Positions 35,901 through 40,462 of a stretch of 40,462 bases of DNA are shown piece by piece. This stretch comes from Deltaproteobacteria bacterium (lineage in GTDB: Bacteria > Myxococcota_A > Bradymonadia > REDH01). The notes under the pieces are model-generated. The model had not been told where the DNA came from and made no database searches. It was given only the letters and a program-made list of their open reading frames with translations. Position 1 is the first letter of the stretch. The number at the start of each line of letters is the position of its first letter. Both the position numbers and the translations under genes were made by a program. The stretch spans positions 141,321-181,782 of the forward strand of contig REDH01000072.1 of NCBI GenBank assembly GCA_007693585.1, read 5' to 3'.

Positions 35901-38810
35901 TACGCCATCTCGGGCGATCTTCCGATCGTGCTGCTTCACGTCCGTGATGCAGCCAACCTCCAGCTTGTCCGAGATCTGCTGCGCGCGCACGCCTACTGGC
36001 GGATGTGCGGCCTGACCACGGACCTCATTCTCTGCAACGAGAGCGCCTCGGGATACCGACGTGATCTCGATGAACAGCTGCTCGCCCTGATCGCCGAAGG
36101 AACCGAGACCCAGCTGCTGGACAAGCCGGGCGGCGTGTTCCTCAGGGAGGGAGACAGCCTCTCCGAAGAGGACCGAAGCCTTCTGCAGGCCGTCGCACGC
36201 ATCGTCTTCCGGGATACGGACGGGTCACTCGAACAGCAACTGGAGCGCAGACGCCAGGCGGTGTCGACGGCGCGACCAAAGATGCTGCGCACGACGCAGA
36301 CCCGCCGCAGGCGGACCGCGCACAGAGACCTCCCGAAGGACAGCTGCGAGAACCTGCTCTTCGACAATGGCACCGGCGGCTTCACGAGCGACGGCCGGGA
36401 GTATGTCATCGATCTTCCACCCGGCCGGCCGACGCCCGCACCCTGGGTGAACGTGATCGCCAACCCGAAGCTGGGTACCGTGGTCAGCGAGAGCGGCAGC
36501 GCGTACACCTGGTATGGCAACGCACAGCTCTTCCGGCTGACGCCCTGGAGTGACGATGCCGTCGTAAACGCGAGCGGCGAGAACCTCTTCGTGCGCTCCG
36601 AACCCGACGGGAACGTCTTCACGCCCACACCCGGCCCCGGGCGGAGCAGGACCGGCCATACCTGCCGGCACGGCTTCGGATACAGCACCTTCGACCATAC
36701 CGAGAACGGGCTCGACTCGAGATTGACGACATTCGTGGCGGTCGAGGCACCGGTCAAGTTCATGGTCCTGCGCCTGAAGAACCGCACCAGCAGCATTCGC
36801 TCCCTGAGCATTCTGGCCTCGATGGACCTGGTGCTCGGAGACACGCGCTCCCGACAGGGCATGCACGTCGTCACCGAACTCGAACCGCTGACCGGCGCCA
36901 TCGTCGCCCGAAACAGCTACAGTGCCAACGGCTCCACGACGGTCGCCTTTCTGGACTGCAGCGAACCACGGCGAAGCGTGAGCGGCGACCGCGCCGAGGT
37001 CCTGGGACGAAACGGCGACCCCGCCAGCCCGGCGGCGCTGCGCCTGCAACGCCTCTCCGGGCGCCTGGGACCAGCTCTTGACCCCTGTGCCGCCATGATG
37101 GCGCAGATCGAACTCGCCCCAGGTGCATCCCGAGAAGTCGTCTTTGTCCTCGGTGCAGGGCGGAACACCGCGGAGGTCGTCGAACTCACCCGGCACCATC
37201 GCACCGTCGCGGGCGCCCGTGTCGCACTCGAGGAGGTCAGGCGCTTCTGGAGTGAAAAGCTCGGAGTGCTGCACGCCTCGACGCCGGATCCCGCCATGGA
37301 CATCCTCGTCAACGGATGGCTGCCCTATCAGGCCCTCTCGTGCAGGATGTGGGGCCGTAGCGGATTCTATCAGTCCGGCGGCGCATATGGCTTCCGAGAC
37401 CAGCTTCAGGACGGCATGGCCCTCCTGCACGAGGCGCCCAAACTCGCCCGGGAGCACATCCTGCGGTGCGCCGGCCGTCAGTTCGTCGAAGGGGACGTAC
37501 AGCACTGGTGGCATCCGCCAGGCGGACACGGCGTCCGGACGAACTGCTCCGACGACTACCTCTGGCTCCCGTGCGCCGTCGCTCAGTACGTGGCGGTCAC
37601 GGGAGACACCAGCGTGCTCGAGGAACCGGTCCCCTTCCTTGCCGGGCGGTCCCTCGAGGACGGCGAGGAGAGCTACTACGACCTTCCCGGGCGATCGCAG
37701 GAAACGGGCAGCCTCTACGAGCATTGCGTCCGGTCCCTCGCGCACAGCACCCCGCGCGGAGCGCACGGCCTGCCTCTCATCGGCGCCGGCGACTGGAACG
37801 ACGGGATGAACCGCGTCGGGCACGGCGGGCGCGGGGAGAGCGTCTGGCTCGGCTTCTTCCTCCACCACGTCTCCTCGACCTTCGCCGTCCTCGCCGATCA
37901 ACAGGGGGACCCGGAATGCGCAGCGCAATGCCGCAGGACGGCCAGGATTCTCGCCGATCGCATCGAGGAGCACGCCTGGGACGGCGAGTGGTACCGACGA
38001 GCCTGGTTCGATGACGGAACCCCCCTCGGCTCCGCCCGCAGCGACGAATGCACCATCGACTCGCTGCCCCAGAGCTGGGCCACCATCGCGAACGTGGGCG
38101 ATCCCGAGCGCCGTCGGCGAGCACTCGATGCGATGTGGCAGCATCTCGTCAACGAGGACGACAACATCATGCGCCTCTTCACACCGCCGTTCGACCGCTC
38201 CGCCCTCGATCCCGGGTACATCAAGGGCTACCCCCCCGGCGTAAGGGAAAACGGGGGGCAATACACCCACGCCGCCGTCTGGGCTGCCTGGGCCCTCGCG
38301 CTGGCCGGTCGCACGGACCAGGCCGGCACCCTCCTGAGCCTGATCAACCCCATCCACCACACCCTCGATGCGACAGGGGTCGAGCACTACGCCGTCGAAC
38401 CCTACGTTCTGGCAGCGGATGTCTATGCCCAGCCGCCACGCGCCGGACGTGGCGGCTGGACCTGGTACACAGGCTCCGCTGCCTGGCTCTACCGCCTCAT
38501 GCACGAGGTCATCTTCGGAATACGCCGCGAGGCCAACACCCTTCGCTTCTCTCCAAGGGTACCCACCGCGTGGACCCACTTCACCCTGCACTACCGCTAC
38601 AAGGAGTCCCTGTACGTCATCGAGTTCAGACAGGTGGCCACCCACGAGGGTCCAGGCACACTGACCCTCGACGGGCACCCGCAAGCCGAAGGGAAACTCA
38701 TTCTCGTCGATGACGGCCGCGAACATGCGGTCGAGGTCCGCTTCGGACCGGCAACGGAATCTCCTCCCCACACCACCCCTTCATCTGACCCCCCCGGCTC
38801 TCCTCCCTGA
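29964..38810 (+). CDS. ndvB: Cyclic beta-1,2-glucan synthase (NdvB/ChvB type)
   Basis: 2948-residue inner-membrane enzyme that initiates, elongates, trims and cyclises beta-1,2-glucan from UDP-glucose for the periplasm. Order seen: an N-terminal domain (1-430); membrane helices at about 433-490; glycosyltransferase domain (about 500-840) with TVVVVPTLLL, TLDTDTDLPWG (about 653-663) and the acceptor motif RGDWQLLPWL; further membrane helices (about 850-890, 925-945, 990-1030); a glycoamylase-like domain (YRAFGVPGLGLQRGL; about 1490-1600); then two sugar-binding regions and a C-terminal GH94 phosphorylase domain with GAGDWNDGMNRVG (about 2607-2619, catalytic Asp) that sets ring size. Length and order equal those of the Rhizobiales enzymes. 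Start ATG 29964; GTG 29997 is an alternative with a better ribosome site. Confidence 0.95.
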   Translation: MPVDLFSGSIQVKKRPIDLALSVLREAWRAGWPDKRSAFGKLSEPAEDPTTGRGAVFSIEQLERHATAVASDHKLDPGVRREGLVTRLLAAQQVIAQCHDLTSRVEGSGARLTAIEEWLLDNHPLVDEQISLARRHLPRGYSHRLPRLAGGEHSGMPRIYGIAMEYVAHSEGCVDDEGLSRFVSAYQSVTCLDMRELWAVGTMLRLALIEILAEAVMNMVRQRAQRDRALEWTRRLDASFNGQGDALLVMAAMVREGPVLSTTFVTQFIQSLAGRGASHAFVLAWLEEQLANRGQTIDEVVRAEGQGQAADQALMAHTIASLRHVGATDWQTFVERASTTEAILVSEAAGIHGLMDFETRDRYRHAVENVAQRLNLSEEEVARAAVSLADTRHATQPDTPSAHVGFHLLREGRPHLERALRGDAPVPPGCPGARRRWTLLLYLGSVGLITAATAAWLVLPSRGIPSWAWPLLAVAMALAASQCALSLVNWVASLLRKPSALPRMDFEHGIPRAYRTVVVVPTLLLDLPQISRIVESLELRYLANRDTNLWFALLTDFGDAPDERTADDEALLRAVTEGIDRLNEKYDSQAHGQFLLLHRPRLYNPQEGCWMGRERKRGKLEDFNALLCGRDSGAFVRTAGQVSELHTVRYVITLDTDTDLPWGAGWRLVAAAAHPLNRPQMDSIRRRPVAGYAILQPRVSMSLRSAGQSHYARLLAGEVGLDPYTREVSDVYQDLFSETSYIGKGIYDVAAFRGALDGRFPDNAVLSHDLLECCYARAGQVSDVELIEESPSGYLADIGRRHRWMRGDWQLLPWLTLRVSDATSRRLYPALEGLGWWRIFDNLRRSLVAPAYTLLLSAGWLLAPGALPWTLAVVSLLLLPELLPGIVELTKRPRRLPRAVHLAAVLRATVRRLARTMLWLTFLPFEAFVALDAASRALWRTFYSRRRMLQWQTAEAVERESSIGIGRSYRRMWVGPTLAGAIASWLVITSNPQALAVAAPFLLLWLTSPLLAWWISQPLPENAAKLSADDIGDLRHFARLTWRYFEAFVNAQENWLPPDNIQEEPNGTGRRIAHRTSPTNMGMALVANLSAQDLGYLTVGQLLDRTTRALDSMEQLARHRGHFFNWYDTRTRKPLMPLYVSTVDSGNLVGHARVLRSGLLELPDRPIWPAETVDGLHDTLRGLTELGDSAEGIAAVKELLQFRTDSLSARAAWLRELAREAERLAEFHRRQQHHRPEAAWWAGAFEQQVKALLADLTTVAPWLEESVAMPDEGMTGPAAELDRAQTLHQLRILTRQAASTQTGGTQPPAQSGGEASDRSHAEAVRLGAARIDARLASIEELARRCEEIATADFGFLYDERRKLLAIGYRIAERQRDASCYDLLASEARLASYMAIAAGQIPFEHWFALGRRLTVAAGKQALLSWSGSMFEYLMPRLVMPEFEGTLLDQTCRAVVARQIEYGRQQGTPWGISESCFNRTDAEGTFQYRAFGVPGLGLQRGLGNDLVISPYASTLALLVDPARALANLRRMKAASFLGRHGFYEAVDFTESRTSDDSQGTIVPTFMAHHHGMSLLALSQSILGPRMQQRFLANPDLRAAALLLQERVPNDAAFQILPPTRNEPVSLKLRQNGQRPRPRVLTHPNAPIPEIHLLSNGRYHVMVSAAGGGYSRWNDLEITRWREDPTCESHGVFCFFQDPDTQRVWSNSFQPTLRAGGRYDAVFSPGRVEIRRQDDGIATHTEIAVSPDDDVEIRRVRLTNSSQRPRTLVMTAYAEVVLAPRGSDQQHRAFSNLFVQTEAVAQSGAILVTRRARSKDEQPPWAFALLRESSPSGQHSGTCSLDTDRARFIGRDRSLRHPMAMEDSAPLTGATGTVLDPCVALRLPLHLALDQQIQVDLVLGVAPTRAEAMALIAKYQDPRMADRALETAPWHSRSVLEHVGANPADARRFEELAAAVISPIAVFRAPGTVLRRNRKGQSGLWRYAISGDLPIVLLHVRDAANLQLVRDLLRAHAYWRMCGLTTDLILCNESASGYRRDLDEQLLALIAEGTETQLLDKPGGVFLREGDSLSEEDRSLLQAVARIVFRDTDGSLEQQLERRRQAVSTARPKMLRTTQTRRRRTAHRDLPKDSCENLLFDNGTGGFTSDGREYVIDLPPGRPTPAPWVNVIANPKLGTVVSESGSAYTWYGNAQLFRLTPWSDDAVVNASGENLFVRSEPDGNVFTPTPGPGRSRTGHTCRHGFGYSTFDHTENGLDSRLTTFVAVEAPVKFMVLRLKNRTSSIRSLSILASMDLVLGDTRSRQGMHVVTELEPLTGAIVARNSYSANGSTTVAFLDCSEPRRSVSGDRAEVLGRNGDPASPAALRLQRLSGRLGPALDPCAAMMAQIELAPGASREVVFVLGAGRNTAEVVELTRHHRTVAGARVALEEVRRFWSEKLGVLHASTPDPAMDILVNGWLPYQALSCRMWGRSGFYQSGGAYGFRDQLQDGMALLHEAPKLAREHILRCAGRQFVEGDVQHWWHPPGGHGVRTNCSDDYLWLPCAVAQYVAVTGDTSVLEEPVPFLAGRSLEDGEESYYDLPGRSQETGSLYEHCVRSLAHSTPRGAHGLPLIGAGDWNDGMNRVGHGGRGESVWLGFFLHHVSSTFAVLADQQGDPECAAQCRRTARILADRIEEHAWDGEWYRRAWFDDGTPLGSARSDECTIDSLPQSWATIANVGDPERRRRALDAMWQHLVNEDDNIMRLFTPPFDRSALDPGYIKGYPPGVRENGGQYTHAAVWAAWALALAGRTDQAGTLLSLINPIHHTLDATGVEHYAVEPYVLAADVYAQPPRAGRGGWTWYTGSAAWLYRLMHEVIFGIRREANTLRFSPRVPTAWTHFTLHYRYKESLYVIEFRQVATHEGPGTLTLDGHPQAEGKLILVDDGREHAVEVRFGPATESPPHTTPSSDPPGSPP

Positions 38811-39301
38811 CGCCGCTCCTGCGGGCGCTTGCGGCTGCCATGGCGCCGGTAGACCTCTCGGGCGGCCTCGCGAACCTCCGGCCTGCCCTTCCACGCAACC
38901 ACGCGTGACTTCGCTTCCCGGCACGCCGTACGGTGGTCCACGGCGTGCACCCGCAGGTGCGTGTCGTAGGTCAGCCGGTTGCCCGTCTCCTCGTGCGCCC
39001 AGAGCCCCGAGATGGGGCGGGCGGCGTGCAGGTCCGCGAACGCCTCGGGAAGCTCGCCCACGCGAAGCAACAGGGGGACGCCGATCGCCTCGAGACGCTC
39101 CCGAAGCTCGCGAAGGCCATCGAGCACGAAGTGCAGGTGCAGCGCGTCGTGCTCGGGCGAGCCCCAGAGCGAGGGCTCGAACACGCACAGCGCCGCCACC
39201 TCGCCGGGCTGGGCGCAGGCAGCGGTCAGCGCAGGATGGTCGTGAATGCGGGCGTCGCGCTTGATCCAGACGACGTGCAACGGAGCGGACGATTCGGACA
39301 T
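38811..39301 (-). pseudogene. Truncated photolyase/cryptochrome (N-terminal domain remnant)
   Basis: From an ATG at 39301 the frame reads a good photolyase/cryptochrome N-terminal alpha/beta domain: LHVVWIKRDARIHDHPALT, ALCVFEPSLWG, LHFVLDGLRELRERLEAIG, and GLWAHEETGNRLTYDTHLRVHA (to about residue 120, position 38942). There the similarity stops. The remaining residues (VDHRTACREAKSRVV onward) do not look like the expected next helix, and no FAD domain is present in any frame. The frame formally continues to 38597, antisense to the end of the glucan synthase gene, which a real gene is unlikely to do. I read it as a deletion remnant. A complete class II-like enzyme is encoded at 24318-25745 but belongs to another subfamily. 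Confidence 0.7.
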
Positions 39302-39424
39302 GAGACCCCGAGCGCAGGCCCCCGCTCGGGGATGCGTGGGCTGGCCGCGGAGGTGCACCGTGTTCGAGGAACGGACCGGACGGTGCCTCCATGGACAACA
39401 GCCAGGCCCGAACGAATGCATGGC

Positions 39425-40069
39425 TCAGTGGCAGTGGTCCACGTGACAGAAGCCCGAGCAGCAGTCCGCATTGGTGGTGCAGAACGCGCCCCACCCACCG
39501 CAGTCCGGCGTGGACGCTGGCGTACCCGCTCGGCAGACGCCGAGGGCGCCCAGCTCCGGGAGGAGGGGACCGCAGTGCTCGTCCGGACCGCACTCGTCGT
39601 CGTGGCAGCAGAAGGCATGGCAAGCCCCGTCCACGCAGTGCAACCCGGCACCACAGAATGGCCCCGTCCGGTTGTCGCACGCCGCGTCATGACCTGCGGC
39701 CTCCTCGGCCGGGAAGCACTGAATGCGCAGGGTCTCCTGCTCCGTGAGCATGATGTCGCACGTCTCGTCCGGGCCGCAGTGCTCCTGGGGCGAACGGACG
39801 TCACAGGAGGAGTCCGGGGGCAGCCAGCAGGACATCGGCATCACCCTGGGGCGGTCATCCGGCGGCGCGGGCGACTCACCCGGAGGTTCGGACGACGAAG
39901 CGGGTTGATCCGTCGTGGGTTCGCCGACCGCCGCTGCCGTCGATGGGTTGCCCCCATCCGGGTCATCCCCGGGCGCGGCGTCATCGTCACCGCATCCGGT
40001 GGACCAGACGACCAGCATGAGCGCGGCCACCCCGCCGCCGAGCACTCGTGTTCCCGGAATTCGTCGCAT
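39425..40069 (-). CDS. Secreted Cys-rich lipoprotein
   Basis: 214 residues. Signal peptide (MRRIPGTRVLGGGVAALMLV) ending in a lipobox WSTGC, so C26 should be lipidated; the Asp residues at +2 to +4 (GDDD) follow. A disordered acidic Pro/Ser linker (about 27-75) leads to a compact Cys-rich module of about 135 residues with repeated C-x-P-x-E-x-C patterns (HCGPDETCDIM; ECGPDEHCGPL) and a final knottin-like CTTNADCCSGFCHVDHCH. Such outer-membrane or surface Cys-rich lipoproteins are common in Myxococcota. GGAGGTAA sits six bases before the ATG. Function unknown; disulfide-bonded adhesion or binding domain is plausible. Confidence 0.85.
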   Translation of the reverse strand: MRRIPGTRVLGGGVAALMLVVWSTGCGDDDAAPGDDPDGGNPSTAAAVGEPTTDQPASSSEPPGESPAPPDDRPRVMPMSCWLPPDSSCDVRSPQEHCGPDETCDIMLTEQETLRIQCFPAEEAAGHDAACDNRTGPFCGAGLHCVDGACHAFCCHDDECGPDEHCGPLLPELGALGVCRAGTPASTPDCGGWGAFCTTNADCCSGFCHVDHCH

Positions 40070-40091
40070 GGATTACCTCCTGCCCCCTTCA

Positions 40092-40126
40092 TGCAAGTTC
40101 ATTGCACATGAAATCGCCCTGTGCAA
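40092..40126. promoter_or_regulatory. Three TTGCA/TGCAA half-sites between divergent genes
   Basis: TGCAA (40092-40096), TTGCA (40102-40106) and TGCAA (40122-40126). The first two make the inverted repeat TGCAA-GTTCA-TTGCA; the second and third make TTGCAC-N14-(G)TGCAA with 6-base arms. The cluster lies between the lipoprotein and the CobW-type gene, as an operator controlling both would. The binding protein is unknown. Confidence 0.45.
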
Positions 40127-40200
40127 GGGAAGGAAGCGGCCCATTGCCCTGCAGCGGCCATCGTCCCCTTGCTGGCCCGCCGTGCGCTTCGCCCCTGCTG

Positions 40201-40462
40201 ATGCTCATGACCGACCCCCGAACGAAACGCACTCCGCGTCGCACGCGTCCTCCCATCCCGGTCCACGTCATTGGCGGAGGTCTGGGGGCCGGGAAGACCA
40301 CCGCCATCAACCACCTGCTCGCGCAGCGACCGGAAGGAGAGCGCTGGGCGGTTCTCGTGAACGAGTATGGCGAGGTGGGGCTGGACGGCGCCCTGCTGTC
40401 CGGAGGAGAGCCGTCGAAGGGGGTGGACGTGCGCGAGGTCGCGGGCGGCTGCATCTGCTGCA
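40201..40462 (+). CDS. CobW/COG0523-type GTPase, 3' part beyond the window
   Basis: The first 87 codons are visible. After a short basic leader, VHVIGGGLGAGKTTAINHLL contains the P-loop GGLGAGKT. Next come VLVNEYGEVGLDGALL (family switch region) and EVAGGCICC, the metal-binding CxCC hallmark of COG0523. These GTPases deliver zinc, cobalt or other metals to client enzymes. ATG codons at 40201 and 40207 are both possible starts; no strong ribosome site. Divergent from the Cys-rich lipoprotein with an inverted-repeat cluster between them; many zinc-responsive COG0523 genes are Zur-controlled, but the repeats here do not match a Zur box I know. Confidence 0.88.
   Translation, partial: MLMTDPRTKRTPRRTRPPIPVHVIGGGLGAGKTTAINHLLAQRPEGERWAVLVNEYGEVGLDGALLSGGEPSKGVDVREVAGGCICC

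Noticed and set aside
32985-38771. Very long minus-strand open frames (1001 and 848 codons) opposite the glucan synthase gene
   Set aside because: They are mirror frames of a GC-rich gene with a clear product on the plus strand; composition is Glu/Gly/Val/Arg-rich without any recognisable domain.
38597-38941. Treating the whole minus-strand frame from 39301 to 38597 as an intact photolyase-like gene
   Set aside because: Similarity stops at about 38942 and the rest runs antisense into the end of the glucan synthase gene.

Overview
The window is very GC-rich, with the codon bias (nearly all third positions G or C) and gene content of a Myxococcota-like or other 'deltaproteobacterial' heterotroph. 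Pointers in that direction are the enhancer-dependent sigma-54 regulators, a soluble Ser/Thr kinase, many hybrid histidine kinases, a short-lipobox Cys-rich lipoprotein and a large cyclic beta-glucan synthase. No photosynthesis, rRNA, tRNA, CRISPR or transposase genes are visible. The assignment to a phylum is inference.

Left part (1-17.6 kb), a light/bilin-flavoured regulatory region. A heme oxygenase and a small degenerate histidine kinase lie on the minus strand, divergent from an NtrC-type sigma-54 response regulator. After a 548-bp gap holding a perfect -24/-12 promoter (3508-3523) and an upstream palindrome come ten tightly packed plus-strand genes (3569-12109), most overlapping by 1-4 bases. 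They encode a possible Roadblock-like protein, an unknown protein, a 2Fe-2S ferredoxin, two V4R-domain proteins flanking a disordered protein with repeated SVxxxFxxxxW motifs and a phycobiliprotein-like globin without the usual bilin cysteine, a ParA-type ATPase, a Ser/Thr kinase with a beta-propeller tail, and a membrane-anchored acidic protein. Facing this operon are a 1281-residue bacteriophytochrome hybrid kinase and a sensor-poor paralogous hybrid kinase. The combination V4R + ferredoxin + phycobiliprotein-like protein + Ser/Thr kinase recalls a cyanobacterial operon of photosystem II assembly (slr0144-slr0152), but here it sits in what looks like a heterotroph. It is the most interesting system in the window.

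Middle part (17.9-23.6 kb), a complete lower meta-cleavage operon: semialdehyde dehydrogenase, RidA-type 2-aminomuconate deaminase, 2-oxopent-4-enoate hydratase, acylating acetaldehyde dehydrogenase, 4-hydroxy-2-oxovalerate aldolase and 4-oxalocrotonate decarboxylase. Together they would take 2-aminomuconate semialdehyde (from 3-hydroxyanthranilate or 2-aminophenol) to pyruvate and acetyl-CoA. The ring-cleavage genes are not in the window.

Right part (23.6-40.5 kb): a YjbR/MmcQ protein, a class II-like photolyase, a small coiled-coil protein, an XylR/DmpR-type sigma-54 activator with its own V4R domain, two short hydrophilic disordered proteins, a small conserved-looking protein, the 2948-residue cyclic beta-1,2-glucan synthase, a truncated photolyase/cryptochrome remnant, a Cys-rich lipoprotein and the start of a CobW-type GTPase gene cut by the window edge.
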